Assembly: GCF_048771995.1 (NCBI RefSeq)
Contig: NC_133030.1
Coordinates: 14,214,001-14,278,000 of the forward strand
Source: Taeniopygia guttata
Lineage: Eukaryota; Chordata; Aves; Passeriformes; Estrildidae
Length of the DNA: 64,000 bases
Direction: 5' to 3'
Shown: piece after piece, positions 50,683 to 64,000 of the stretch
Layout of the letters: the number at the start of each line of letters is the position of its first letter
Position numbering within the stretch: the first letter of the stretch is position 1
Notes under the pieces: generated by a model
What the model was told of the DNA's origin: nothing
Databases searched by the model: none
Seen by the model: the letters and a program-made list of their open reading frames with translations, nothing else
Translations under genes and position numbers: made by a program

Positions 50683-52814
50683 ACCTCTGTGTGATGAGGC
50701 CAGAATCTGCAATAAGGATTCCTGATAACTGCATGCTTCACACTCAGAGAATATTCTAGGAAATTGCTTGTGAGTTTGCTTGAGGCATTTTAACACAAGT
50801 GCTTCAGTCTATGGAATTTGTTACTGCTATTTTAGGTTGCTTTCAATTGCTTATTTTTGAGCAGAACTTATATTAAACTGCACAAAAATAAGAGATGCTC
50901 TCTCAAACACAATAGAATTATAGGGTTCTTGCTATTGAAATTCTGGTGTGTTGATTAAACTCCAAATAAAACAGGTGTTAGAGTAATGGCCTTTACAAGT
51001 TAATTAATCTTCATTTTCAAAGGATGAGCTACCATTTGGCTTAGGTTTATTATATGTAAGTGTAAATTACAGTGTGATTTACTGTTCTAAAGAAAAAGCC
51101 ACTCTCTAAGGACAGGTCTTGCCAGTAAACTGGCATTGTGGCACATGGTGTGAGCAAATTATGCACACTTTTGGTTGAAAACATTTCCTTAAATATATGT
51201 ACAATCTGTTTTATTGCTTATTCAAGAAATTTTTCTGAGAATATCACTTTGAGGAAATAAAACCTATTTAAATACCTTCTAATCTCCAAAATAATATTGA
51301 AATTCCTCTTACAGCCATTACAGACTTGATTTCATTTGGGTGTGAAGTATTTCTATTACAGGGCCAAAATCTTTACTGTACATATGTGAACACTTGGAGA
51401 GGTTTTATTTACAGTAAACTAAGAAAGAGCTTTTTGACATCATATAATAATGAAATGGTAATATATTTCTCTCATTTTCAGTGTAGAATATATCTATATG
51501 TTTAATCAGGCACCTTTTGGGAAGATTGATCTAGTTTCTGTTTTCCAGATCAGAACAAATTCAAGGAGAAAAAAGGTATGTTCTACAAAATGCAGTGAGC
51601 CTAAGCCACAGATTTCTGTATTTTTCCTGACAGAATTCAGTAAGATTTTCACTTTAAGCAGAGGGTTGTCCTTTTTTTTCCTCCTCTTTTTGTTGTGCAC
51701 CCACTCAGCAGCAAAGTCAACTTCACTTACGAGTTCTAATAGTCATACTGTTTTTATTTGATGTGCTTCAAGCCTTTTACAAAATCCCAGCTGCTTTCTG
51801 GTCCTCATGACACCAAGATAGTAGGTCAGAGTGTGGCCTGGATAACTGCCTCATCAGCTGGCTGGTGACACTGCTCATTCCTTTCATTTACTGAGAGTCA
51901 CTTGGAGGGCACCTCTGGGCTCACAGTCCTCTACCCAATCACCGCACTTGTACAGCAGCAAACTTAGGGCACAGTGTTGCCCACTGCTGGTGTTCTGTCA
52001 TCAGGTGCACTTTTTTGGAAGAGAGATGAAATTTTCAGAATCCCAGAAGCTATGCTGATGTTTTGCAACACCCCTGCTCTTTCAAACCAAGGGAGCTCAG
52101 AAATGCACTGCTTCACATCAAAGGGTTATGTCTTTTTTACAGCACTAGCAGAACACAGTAAATGTAATTTAGAGAGTGAGGTATTTACTTTTCATGGGTA
52201 CAGTCTCCTAACCTGAAGTGTTAAATCATTTCCCATCTCTGTAGATTTTAAGATATCTTGGTTAGAGCACAGCTTTTGTGACTGCCTCCCAAACAGAATT
52301 AACTTTGATCTCACTTGATCTGGTTGTAACTTCTCATTTCCTCCACACTCGAGGATTTATTCTGTATGCTGCTCTGTTCTGGTTCAGTACAATTCTGTTC
52401 CCAGAACTCTTCATGTTTTTTGCCCCAGACCAGATGTACACCCAGCATTATCCTGTGTCTCGGGTATTCCTGGTGTTTTCCTGACATATCAGCATGCTTT
52501 GGTGAGGTGCAGTGGAGCTCTCTGGGGCTCACAGGGGAGAAGGCAGCAGCCCATCAGATCCATGGCTGTGACCTGTCTCCTGCCCAGAGGTGGCTTGTGT
52601 CAGGCAAAGAAGGGAATGAGGATACAGGTTGGAAGTATCTCAAAGGCAGCATTGACAGGATGGGAACAGCTGGGAAGTGCTAAATGGTTGAGCTTGTGCA
52701 GGAACTGCAGAAGAGTAGAACATCATCTTCCCAAATGCTTGAGAAGAAACTTTCATTCTGTCAGTGACTCCTAGCATTAAACCTCGTTAAACAACATAGA
52801 GCTCTTACAGTAAG
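50683..52814. other. Non-coding stretch, no gene recognised
   Basis: Mixed composition; 51.8-52.7 kb is slightly more GC-rich with several overlapping short frames but no exon-like structure or known domain. Confidence 0.45.
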
Positions 52815-53240
52815 CTCCATGTATTTTTCCTTTTTCTTCCTTATCCCCTTTTTTCTCTTTATCCTATTTTTTCACTCCTTTTCAATACCTTCATTTCTTC
52901 AGTTGATTTTTTTTTCATTTGTCAAAAGATTTCTTTTTTCTTCCACAAATCCCTTTCTTGTTTCTCCTTTTGATGTGGCTTTTCTTTGTGTTTCCCTTTC
53001 AATCCTCAGAACTTATTTTAGTCTCTTCTCTGTATTTGTTACATAGAGGAGTGCTATTGAAAAATTAAAAGTAGATTGCATGGGATTTTCTTATTTCTCT
53101 TTTTCCTCTAGAGGCCTGTTTCTCTTCTCTGCTATTTCTATGAAGTTTACCATTCCCAAATGCTTCCTTCCTTTTCTTCCAAATTATTTTACTCATCTTT
53201 TGCTCTCTTGCTCTGTCCTTCAACTTCCCCTTCACTTATT
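52815..53240 (+). repeat. Pyrimidine-rich tract
   Basis: The plus strand is dominated by T and C for about 425 bp (for example TTTTTCCTTTTTCTTCC at about 52824 and many TTTCTTTTTTC blocks), with purines mostly single. There is no fixed period, so it is a low-complexity polypyrimidine region rather than a microsatellite. The 75-residue Phe/Leu/Ser open frame inside it only reflects composition. Confidence 0.7.
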
Positions 53241-55935
53241 ATTGCTTGATATTTAATTTCTCAGGCAGGGTGAGTCTTTGTGGAAGCATTCTGGATAAAT
53301 ACTCCAATCTGTGCCTCAGCTCTGCTGACAAACACTGACTTCCCAACGGTGTCTATACTGGCTTTTTGTTCCTTTTTTCCCCCTATTTTGCCCCAGTAGC
53401 AGCAGCGAGGTTGGCGGTATTAAGTGCTACAGCCACATTATAACCACAGCCTTGTATAACCCATTAAAGATCAGGTCTGTATGACATTGTAATTTTAATA
53501 GCAGTCGCTGGCAGCCTATCTCTGCTTGTTCTCCTATTATTACAACCACCAGTAGAGCTGTTCTACTGGGAAATTTCAAGTGTAGACAAAGCTTTAATCA
53601 ACAGTAATCTGATCCTTTAAAAATGCAACACCAATTCATTTATTTCTCATTTCACATATGAAATTTTAATAGGTACAATCACCCTTAAGGATGTTTCAAA
53701 TATTAACATTATGCACAATTAGAAAACAGAATCTTTTTTCTGTATGAAGCTATCATCATCTTTGAACCAAGTAAGTAGTTTTTTGTGCAGACATCAAGTT
53801 TACTATCAATCAGAAGCTTATTAACAGCTGTGTTAGTCCTAATTAAGTGCAAAGCAATGGCAGACTTTTTAATTAAGTCTTATTTTCCTAAGAGGAGCCT
53901 GATGGGTTTTTTTTTCTTTCTGTTCCCCACCTCCATCCTTATTTACTTTGTAAAGTCGCCTTTAAAAAAAACTGGGACACAAGATGGGGCCATTGACATG
54001 AGGCCAAGGCACCAGGAAACATTTCCCTTACCAGAGTGGCTGTGTTGTTATTATACTGACCATATTTTTCTCCTCTGGTTTTGTAAAATAATTCTGATTT
54101 TAAAAATCTTTTCTGCAGTGTTTTTCATTTTGTTTTCTTTTTTAGTTCTCCACTTGTCTGAAGTGCATTTCCTGCATCCTCAGTGTCAACTGAAGTAGAA
54201 ATTAATTTTAGTGTATAAATTCACATGAGAGAAAGTGGAAATGTGTGACATCATATATACAAAAAGGTCCTTGTTGCCTGACTAGACCTCTGTGTGCAGT
54301 GCAATGTAGTAAATACTCAGTTGTTACGAGAAAGAATTGGCCTCACAGGTAAACTGAAATTTAGAATTCTCTACAAGTGTTTGATTTTCTTAGTCCTGAG
54401 TAGTGCCCATATGTACAATGAAGGAGGGAGAGAAGTGCCCTGAAAACCCTCTTAATCTGCACTTTCTACACAGCACTATTTAAGCTGGAGAACTTCTGTA
54501 ACCACAATGTCTGGATTGTTACTTTGCTAAGAGGATAAGTGGTGTGTACATGTAAGAGGGCAGAGTAACTTCTCACTGCTCTTGACAAAGAATTGTCAAG
54601 CACAGAATATTTTTTCTGTACCATAAAATGTGTTTACCTTAGCTCTGTTCAGTCTCTATTTTAACCTAAGACCATTTTAACCATTTTAAAATGCCTCAAG
54701 GCAAATCGTGTCCTGGATGAGCTCACAGTTACACCAAGGACTCCTGTGAAATGCCGACACTTTACAAGGGATGAGGTTCTGTCCTCTACATTTTAAAGAT
54801 AGGGTGGATTACCACATGAGATGAATTTCAGGGTTTACTACTCTAACCAACCCCTGAGCTCCTAGGTTTGCTCTTGAACATTTTATGCAACAGACTGTTT
54901 TCCTTTGGACAACGGGAAAAATATAATGTGTTCCTGTAAAAAAGTGCTCCAATGTACAAGGACAGAAAGATCAAGGCATTGGCCAACCAGCTTAAAAGGA
55001 ACTGGAGCCTAAAATCCATTAAACCTCATGGTGTTGCCTAGCTAGGCCTAGCTATGGGCTCTGAAGAGCAGGAATCGTCATTTTCTATGGGTTTGCAGAG
55101 CACTTGTTGCAATCTGAGCTGGCTTGAGCCTAAGGCACTGATGTGATATAAGTACTGAGGCTGGTAAAATCATAGTAACAGTCATGGTGGCTTTAAAATG
55201 CTCTGGCTCAATTATGGCAGTGAATCCAAGTCTGGATCTAGCAGCTCTTCATTTATGGGCACACAGGTATGTCATAATTGTCTGTAATAAAGTACGATGG
55301 AAATGAAAATGGCAACACTTTACCTCCTGCTTTGTGGAGCAAACCAGTGAATTTTTTTTTTTTTTTTCATCTATACCTATTGTGTGGTTTCTGTGCTGTT
55401 TCCAACAGAGATTCTGGATTTTTATATTTAGAAGTTTCACTAATCAATACCTGGTACGTTCTGGTTCATTACAGCCACAGGGGTTAATGAATGATTATTG
55501 TTTATACGTTGTCTGATGTTAAAGCTTAATCCATATTTGAGTCTGATGCCAGCTTTGTTTCCAGGAAGAAAGAACTGAGATAATGGCTAGGCATATTTTA
55601 AAAGAGAATAGGGTTTTTATAATGGTTATGGATCATTTTTATACTTTGGTTATCTTGAGTACGTTGGACCAGTATGCTTCAGGACTGCCCAAGTCTGATT
55701 ATTTTTTCCTCTTACTTTAATAGCAGAATAAGCCCATGAATTTCTTCCACTTCTTTTCTCTGTCTCTCATCCACTTATATAAGGTTTATATTCATATAAG
55801 AAATACCAATGTCCTCTGAAGAGTAGATTTTAAAAATGTCATTTTACTTCTTTTGATTGCAGTAGCAATGTTAAGGTGGGAGCCTTGACATCCAAACAGG
55901 ATTCTCCAAGGTCCTCTGGACAAGGCAGATAGCTG
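53241..55935. other. Non-coding stretch, no gene recognised
   Basis: Includes a 137-codon open frame at 53785-54198 that looks compositional (Phe/Leu rich, T-rich DNA) and a T-run near 55352-55368. No family recognised. Confidence 0.45.
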
Positions 55936-56167
55936 CTTGTAACCGAACCTGTGTTGGCAGCTGTTGTTAGGAGTGCTTGGAAAGAGCTGTCAGACACTGG
56001 AATGGGCTTCCCAGATGGTGGTGGGGTCACCATCCCTGCAGCTATTCAAGGAACAACTGGAGGTGGCCCTCAGTGCCATAGTTTGGTTGACACTGTGGTA
56101 TTGGGTCAGAGGTTGAACTCAGTGATCTTGGAGGTCTTTTCCAGCATAAAAGATTCCATATTTCTGT
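55936..56167 (+). mobile_element. CR1 LINE 3' end
   Basis: Sense-strand CR1 phrases appear in order: CAGACACTGGAATGGGCTTC, CCATCCCTGCAGCTATTCAA, GAACTCAGTGATCTTGGAGG, TCTTTTCCAGC, and a degraded tail ATTCCATATTTCTGTA in place of the ATTCTATG repeat. About 230 bp, 5'-truncated, and in opposite orientation to the CR1 tail at 57.7 kb. Confidence 0.88.
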
Positions 56168-56169
56168 AA

Positions 56170-57689
56170 TGAAGACCTTGGAAATTAATTTTTAAGAACA
56201 GGTGGTACTGTAAGGTTCCTGAAGCTTCTGCCCATTTTCCATGTAAAATATCTGCTTTCCAAAGGTGGAAGTTTGTTTTGCTAACTCCTAGACTGCCAAG
56301 AGCTCTATAACACTTACCTTGTACCACTCTCCTATGTTTAATGAGGATTTTTTAACTGTTGGAACTTTGTTTTTCTGTCCAAGTTAAACATATGAAGGAG
56401 CGCTATAAATGGCACAGTGTTTACTTGATTACTACTGTTTTCTGGCAAAATTTGAATTAAACTTTAATCAAAATATGTGATAAAGGTGAATTTATCTTTT
56501 GTGTTGATACTGTAGTGCAGCATAGGTTTTCATGATTATGCTTACAATTTCCAAGAAATATAGAAAACTATTGTGCAAATATTACCATATCCAAATTGGA
56601 ACCTGCAAATAAAAGATGGTGCTTAAAAAAAAAGAAATTACTGTTTCCATAAGTAGGTGGTTTGCTAATTATCTATAAAGATACAGGAATAGGGCAGCCA
56701 TGGGTGTGACAGTTGAAGACTCTTTTAGTTGTTGGAGGCTTCTTAGCATTAGCTAGGAAACATTTTGGAATAGATGTCACATTAATACCTACTGTCAAAG
56801 AAAAGGAGACTGGGGTGAAAGAGAAGGAAGTAGAACCAGCAGGACAAAGGTGACTGCCATTGAAGGTCTCTGGTAAAGAAAGGAGACTGCACCTGTCTGG
56901 AATGAGGAAAGGCAGCAAGAACATCTTCGGAAGAGATAAAAGGACTCTCATCCTCCTTCTCTCCCTTTATTTATTCAGTGAACCTCAGCCCTTGCAGAAA
57001 GCACCTGGCTGACAGCTCTGTACCTAACAGTCCTTGGTGTATTCCCAGCAGGGTGTACACTACAGACATCTACAGCACCAGTTTCCCCTTTGCTCTCCTG
57101 ACAGGAAATGTGGGCTCTGCTTTTGCTTCCAAGGTGTGTCCTGTCTGCCCTCCTCTGCAGCGGGGTGGGCACAGGCTGGGGGTGTGTGGGGCTTGGAGAC
57201 TGGACTAAAATGAGGCAGCTCATGCTGTTAGTGCTCCAGCCATCATCCCCATCCTTTGGTAGATGTTGCCACCCCTGAGGCAGTGATGTCTAATCCACTC
57301 ATGAATCAATTATTGAACTGTCGCATTTTTCAGCCTGGCCTATTAAATTAAACTGACATCAGTCTCATCTCACAAAGACATTAGATAGTGATGAATTTCA
57401 GGTACTGTTAACCTGGTTTTGAATTGGCCAGCTAGAGACAGACAGATTCATTTTACATTCCAGCTGCCAGAATCACTGTCGTGTCCTATCTTGCTGTTGT
57501 GGCTTTTTGATCAATGGCCTTCCTTGCTAGCTCATGAGAAGGAGCAATTTCACAAAAAGAAAAAGAGCACAAGAAACCCAGAAAGGTCAAAACCTGGATT
57601 TATTTTTCCTGTCCTTAGTAGCACTGTGGGGAAGGGGGTGCATATGTAAACAGTGAGATTGGCTGGCTGGTTAAAAAAGCTTCGCTGGA
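56170..57689. other. Non-coding stretch, no gene recognised
   Basis: Short overlapping frames on both strands at 56.7-57.2 kb have no recognisable domain. No repeat family identified. Confidence 0.45.
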
Positions 57690-57895
57690 AGAATCATAGA
57701 ATGGATTAGGCTGGAATGGACCTTAAAGATCATCCAGTTCTTCCTGTCATGGGTAGGGACATCTTTCACTAAACCAGGATGCTTGAAAGCCCATCCAACC
57801 TGGCACTGAGCTCCTCCAGGGATAAGGCACCCACAGCTTTTCTAGGCAACTTGTGCCAGGGCGTCACCACCCTCACAGTGAGGAAAAAGCGCAAT
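57690..57895 (-). mobile_element. CR1 LINE 3' end
   Basis: Plus-strand text AATCATAGAATGGATTAGGC, GGACCTTAAAGATCATCCAG, then CCATCCAACCTGGCACTGAG and GGCACCCACAGCTTTTCTAG is the reverse complement of the avian CR1 terminus, including an ATTCTATGATT-type tail. It is better preserved than the copy at 1.0 kb. The 5' edge near 57895 is approximate. Confidence 0.9.
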
Positions 57896-60800
57896 ACTTC
57901 CTGCATGGATTTAAAAGGCACCGTGTGGAATTCATGCAGCCCAGGTTAGGGGAGTTTACTTTCATGGAAAAAAGGAAAAGAAATATTCCTTGCTGCCAAC
58001 AGCTTTGCTTTATACCTGCAGTACACCCACTGTGGATAGGCCCTGCTATTGGCTTCTCAAGGTCAGGATTGAAGGCATTTGAGACGGCATTCCACATTCG
58101 GACTCAGGTGTTTATTATTTCTTACCAGTGAAACAGTCTCAAAACCATAAGTTCGGCAGCTTTTCATTAGCAAGGCACACAATGGCTAAGTAACTCTTGT
58201 TACAAGGTCTTTTAAAATTAAACTATCCAATTTAGAAAGGACCTAGATTAGTTTCCCTTTTAACCCAATAACTGATCCCCTGAAGTCCACAATGCAGACA
58301 TTTCTGTCCAATCACAAAACATCACCCAAATCCATGAAGAAGAAGGAAGAAGAAGGTAAAGAAGAACAACCTGCCTCCGTCCTAAAGCCTACATCTTCAT
58401 ATTAATTTTTATATTCTAAAACCCCAAACTCTTGTGGCCCTGTGCCTTTCAGCACAGAAAGTCTAAAATTCTCAGCATCCAGAATTCCAACACCCTGCTT
58501 GCTCTGTGCTCTACTTCATCCACTGTGTGCACCTGGTAAATAAAATGTGGAAACTTTTTTACTGTGACCTGGTAAAATGTGGAGGGTCCTCAGACTGCTC
58601 TGAGATGAACCTTGGCTTTGTCTGTACTCATTCCCTTCTTGGATTTTGCATTTATTGGTGACTGAAATAGAACAAAAAAGGTGTTGGTTCACTGCTCTGA
58701 CTGTTTATTCTCTTTGTTCCTTCCAGGACTTGGGGGGAATTTGTGAATGTGAGCTTCCTTTTGACTCCTCCAGACAAGATGGAAGCGCTGGAGACCTGTT
58801 ACAGTGGATGGCCAGAAGGGCAGCCTGTGAGTTTGCAGAGTGGGATGCTGACCTGTGCTGGTGCCCTGTAAAGCCTGTGTTTGTGAGTGCCCATCTCTTC
58901 AAAAGCACTTGTCTTTTTCACTGTGGGGAAAAAAAAAATCAACAAGGAAATGCTGGCAGATATTTCCTGCCTGCTGGAGCTGTGGATTCATTACTATTAA
59001 TAGAACTCTTAATTGACTATTTGAGAGCAGCTATAAAAATTGATTAGATGCATATGAGGAAATAAACATGGGTCAGTCTGTAGCAGCACAATGTTATGAA
59101 TTTGATGACCTATTAGGACACTTCTGTGTCTAGCAAAGGATTGTTTTAATAAACATTAAACACTTCGCCCAAATTCTGCCCTCTAGCACTTCTCCCAGTC
59201 TAATGAATGTATAATGAAAGCAAATATTTGGTATAGCAAAAGAATCCAATTTTTTAAAATCTCATTCCTGTACATTTTTAAGAGGTTAGGTTGCTTGCCA
59301 TGTAAAGCATCTATGAATTTTAAGTGAGTCCAGATTAGTAAGGCTGTGTAGTTGGTCTTTCATCTTAATGTGACCAAGAATGTCCTCTAGCTCACTCTAT
59401 TTACTAAGAAATTAAAAAATAGCAAATTGCACATCATTGCAGGCCATATGTCTGTTCCTCTCCTGGGCTCTGCTCTACAGCAATGTTAATTGACTTGCCC
59501 AAACCCTCTTCTCCTGAGTTGTGACCACTGCTGATGAAACAATCAACAATGCTCCTGAGCAGAGCAAGGGGATGAAAAAACAATGTAAATCACAGAACCA
59601 CATTAAGAATAAATTCATTTCTGCAAAGGGATGATAAAAAATTAATACTGACATATAACCTAGGCTTTCAAAGGTAAAATCCTGTGTAAAGCTCAACAAG
59701 ATTTTTTTTAAAAAGCAGGGGTTTCAGCATGGCCTGAAAGTTGGAGACTTTTAAAAGGCACTTTACACTGAGAAAACAAAACCAGTAATATACAAATTAT
59801 TGACTGTTACATGTTTATTTCTGGTTTAGTAGACTTTGAATAAGGGACACAAAATTTTTAAGAAACTGCAAGGGCTGTTAAATAAAGACTATATATTCTT
59901 CTGTTGGGCAAATAGTGTGATAGATTTGGATGTGGAAGATAAATTGGATTAAACTACATTGAACAAAAGTGAAAAAGACTATAAGCTCTTAGTGTATAAA
60001 TGAGCTTGTTTTTTACATTTTCACTTGGGTCTTCAGAGGACCTCCATCAAACCACAAGCTTTGTCTTTTAAGCCAATACATAATATTTAGATGAGGGTGC
60101 ATTGCTCCCTCTCCACAGCCCAGCGCTGTGGGGTGCTGTGGGACACACCTGAGTGTAGGACCCAGCTGAAGCTCGTTCTCCCCACAGCCTGCAGCAGGTG
60201 CAGGTCGTTACCCTGGGCTCCTTGCCCAGCTTATAAAGAGGTGTTAGTGGGCTTCTGGGCAGTCGAACCTTTGGCTTCAGACCTTCTCAGCTAAGGGCTA
60301 AGCAGGGCTGTAGGAAGTAGAGATGGAGAGCCCAGGAGATGGGCCAGAGCCTGGCAGGAGACCAGGCTGCAGCCCTGGAGCTGCCTGCACTTTCCTGCTT
60401 GGCTTCAACTCTACCCCTGCCTGCTGTCCCCAGCATCTGCAGAGTGCTCAGTCCCCTATGAGCCCAGGAAGATCAACCACAGGTACTTTTTGTGACTGTT
60501 TCTTCTAATGACCACCTTGAGGGTGTCTGTAGGGCTGTTTCTCAGTGCACTTCATCCAAAATGAATAGAGAATGTGGAATTTTCCAGTTTCTCTATAGGT
60601 TTATGCAACCAGCAATTCACTTGTTGCCCATACCAAGCTTTCCTTATTTTCTTTTTTTTTTTTTTTTTTTTTAATTGAGCTAGATAACATGATTAGGTCA
60701 GAATTTACTGCACTTTCCTTCTTGCACTTTTTTTGAAAAACACCTAAAATAGTAGGTCTTGTGGATGTAGAGAAAATACTTTAAATATGAAAACAGAAAA

Positions 60801-63800
60801 GACTCTGAAATGAAAAAGCAAATATAATATACACTTCATTATCATTAATAGCCTGATCACTTTTTCTAGCAGTTTTGTAATTTTTTTACTCCTCAAAGCA
60901 GGTAGTGCACAAAAATAGAACATGACTCTGGCAGGCTTATTCCAAATTTCCTTTATAATGTTATTTGTTTAGTAGCTATGAAGTTAGAATTTTAATTCTA
61001 ATTGTCCTTTTTTTTTTTTTCTAAGTATGGTCAATCTATCTTTTTACTATGACAAGTTATTTTAAACTACTTAGTATTCAGGATATTTGCAGTTGCAATG
61101 AACAAGTTCATTTAAACACCAAATCAATCAGTATTTTCACTAGAGAGAAATTTTTAAGTACCAATTAAGAATGAAAAAGTGATCTACATTCTCTAATACA
61201 ATATTAATGTGCTGAGAGGGGTGATCCCAACTGCATGAGAAAAAACGCAGCTGTGCATATGCTTGTCTTAAGAAAGGGTTTTTTCCTGTCACTTAGCATA
61301 ATTTAATGAATAAAAAGTGGTTCTTTTACTGCTACTAATGAACGGAAATCCCATCAAATTGCAAGGCATCAACACAAGGACATTACTCTTAAACTTAAAG
61401 TGACGTCGATTATCCCAGTGATAATGGAGGCCATGAGCACTTTGTGGGATGGATGGACTGTTCTCGTGGTGCTGAGCTGGAGTTACCTTTCAGCAGTGCA
61501 TAGATCACAGTTTAGAGTTATGCTATGTGCTTAATTCTGTAATCCTCTGTTGAAATATCAACCTATCTGCTTGTAATGAGACCTTTAAAAAAAACTTAAT
61601 TACAGAGGCTGTGGGGAAATCGTGTTCTTTAGGTTGATCAGGGTGTGCGGTGATCTGCTGAGGGGAGTGGTGGAGTCTTCCTGATGAAGTAACTCATAGC
61701 TGTATTGATGGAGTGATTGGACAGGTAATGGTGGGAAGGATACTGGCCTGGCTCTGTGTTCCAGTGGCCATGATCCTCTCTGGTACCCCCAGTTTGGGTT
61801 TCTGTGCTTTGGAGTAAAGGGAGCAGTATGTGAAAAGGCCTTGAGGGAAGGGGACCTGAGTTTTTTACAGGAATCAGCCTTGGGTGGAGGCACCGTATTT
61901 AGATGGGGGTTAGATTGCATGGAAAAAGGATTTTACAGGCCTCTAACAGCTGGAGGGCAGTGCAGGAGACCTAAAAAAGCAGGAAGGGATGCTCTAACCC
62001 AAAGAGGTTTTATCACCTTCGCTTAGCTTTGTTTCAGCTTAACACCCACTTGGCTCTTTAGAATCTATCTGCTAGGAACACTGCTGAACAATAAGGTGAC
62101 AACCTCATCCTATCAAAATGACATGAAATAAATTTTTTTTAAGTTGTGTTTGAACTTGTCTTACCATAAAAGTATTTTTAGAGCACAGGCACCTTGGGGG
62201 AACATCTGAAAATGTGAACAGAAAAAATAAAAAGAACCTGAAGTTGAATTGTTGAACCAAAGATTGCCTGGCCTCTCCAAGGATTTCATTAGTGGCTTTC
62301 CTGTGAAACAGTTTCAGGAGCCTATTTACAACAATTTTGGTTTTCTTGTTCAAGTGATTTTCTTGCATTAATTTGTATATTTTTTTTTTCCTGTGGTATT
62401 TCTGTAAGTGTTATCTAAATATATAATTTAAAAGGACTGTTGGCTTAACTATTTTAAGATGGTATCTTTATGAAATAGACTTTTTTTAGGACAGCAAAAG
62501 ATATAGAATCTCCTTCTGATTATCTAGGGGGGGGAAAGTATTTATTATTCATAAACACAAGAATTTATGCTTATAAAACCAGAGCCATTGAAGTTGGCTC
62601 GATATACACAAATTGAAATCAATCCATGTTGTTCTTAAAGTACTTGTTTTGCAGTTTTGGCATGAAGAGTTTGCAAGTAAAACAGTAAAGCTTCTGCTCC
62701 CTTGCTGGTTTATAAATAGTTTATATATTAGGTGTTTAGTATGTGTTTTTTAATAAATCATTACTTGTCCTGAAATTCAGGATGCTTTGATCTGTGCATG
62801 TTTTCACAAATACATAGCACCTCTAGGATGACCCCAGTGCTAGCAGCAAACTGCATGGGAGGGCTTTTCACATGAATATTCCAAGATTTTGCAGTTTGGT
62901 GGGCAGCAGCCTTGGCTATGTGCCACATCACCCTTTCCCTGTGCACCCTGAGTGGGTGTTGGAGATCCCACAAAACCAGGCTTAAAGTAACTGTGCACAG
63001 GATGGAAACACCTCTGTGGGATATTGCTGTGATAATCCTAGCCTAGCGAGGTAAAGCTGCATCTAAAAGATCCCTTCAAAAGCGAATAGGAAATGCAGTA
63101 ACTGGGGAAGTGAGTGGAGTCATGTGGGAAAATATTTGTAGCAGATGACTCTTTTCCAGCACTGTGGCTGTTACATTAAAGAGCTAATGTGTAAGTTAAT
63201 GCTGCCTGAGGCAGGATTAACTTCTGATGTGTAGGGATTGAAGATTGCTAATGGCCTAGCTAGCATGAAAGCCAGCTTGCCTGGGAAGGTGACTTACTGT
63301 TCTTCCTTCTCTTATCTGGCTGTTGCTGGGCTTGTTTTACGGAGCACCTGGCACTGAGTTTTCACTATCTGCCCAACTCCTGAGGGGGCACAAGAGCTGT
63401 TGCCAAATCTAAGGCAGGGCAGAGCCATTGGTGAGGCCATTTGTGCATGAGAACAAATCAAGGTGTATGACTAACTGCTTTCCTCATCTCTTCTCAGGAT
63501 GCTCTGATGGTACAGAGTAGCTTGTGTTACTTCCCTGGACCAGACTTGTAGCTGCTGCCAGTGAGTGAATCCCCAAAAAAATAACAAATTTGCATGCTCT
63601 GGGAATGTGATGCTTGTGTTTAGGTGATGCACTTTGGTCACCTTTTGATCACCTTTTCAGCATGAGAGAAGGTGTTTCCTCCCTTGATGGCGAGGGTGTT
63701 TGTCATGGTGATAAATGCCGCGATGTATAGAGATAAGAGCATGCCCTAGCTCTTGCTTTGCTCCTCTGTTGTGGAGGGGTGGCTGGGGTCCCTCTGGTGT

Positions 63801-64000
63801 GCCCCAAGTATTGTATGGATGGAAATTCCTATGGGAACCTGTTCCTTTGTGGCCCTTTCCAGTTTGAGTGTGAGGAAATGGACTCACAGCACTGCTCACA
63901 CACACAGCAAGATAGACTTCGTATGGGTGGGAATTCCCTGGGGACACTTGCCATGGAACTTTGTGCTTCTCATTAGATGCTGTCTCTGTATGGATTTAGT
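57896..64000. other. Non-coding stretch, no gene recognised
   Basis: A T21 run lies at 60652-60672 and another T-run near 61007-61020. Frames at 58646-59047 (133 codons) and 63657-63976 were read and show no known domain or exon structure. No STK33 C-terminal exon was recognised. Confidence 0.45.

Noticed and set aside
53785-54198. 137-codon hydrophobic open frame
   Set aside because: Phe/Leu-rich content reflects T-rich DNA; no homology recognised.
58646-59047. 133-codon Cys-rich open frame
   Set aside because: No recognisable domain, ordinary AT-rich context, no convincing start or splice structure; the length is possible by chance in 64 kb.

Overview
The window looks like a piece of a bird nuclear genome, probably a songbird. 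It has several CR1 LINE tails in both orientations, a young betaretrovirus-like (ERVK-type) provirus primed by tRNA-Lys, and a fragment with the TGTCATGGTTTAACCCC start I associate with passerine ERVL LTRs. It is AT-rich, intron-like DNA with vertebrate splice signals. No bacterial-style genes, RNA genes or CRISPR arrays were seen.

Layout. 484-762 is a GC-rich minisatellite, followed by a CR1 tail (1027-1640, minus). From 1.6 to 25 kb there is mostly unremarkable non-coding DNA, with two perfect hairpins (13.70 and 18.77 kb) and a diverged 22-bp tandem array (19265-19985) holding a T37 run. The same 22-bp repeat returns inverted at 25080-25660.

From 25924 to 42572 (+ strand) lies the main hidden structure: five exon-sized blocks, in the right order, on one strand and with mostly compatible splice phases. 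They translate to successive parts of a serine/threonine kinase closest, from memory, to STK33. The copy kept its introns, so it is not a processed copy. It carries an in-frame TAA just before the ATP-lysine segment, a broken glycine loop, HRDLKxxN changed to HRDLKxxS, APE changed to AHE, and a donor GT that now reads AT. The alpha-C and DFG exons were not found. I read it as a decayed duplicate or lost STK33.

A full-length but internally reduced provirus (36180-40685) sits in the intron between kinase blocks 4 and 5, in the same orientation. It has two 395-bp LTRs differing at one base, a GTTGC target duplication, a Lys primer site, a splice donor, a truncated gag, a long cytosine-poor stretch, env remnants and a polypurine tract. 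It lacks recognisable protease and polymerase, so it probably moved with proteins supplied in trans.

The rest (42.6-64 kb) is non-coding, with an ERVL-like LTR fragment (44.56 kb), a pyrimidine-rich block (52.8-53.2 kb), two CR1 tails (55.9 kb plus, 57.7 kb minus), a G15 run and poly-T runs. No intact cellular protein-coding gene could be supported. All family names rest on reading and memory, not on database searches.
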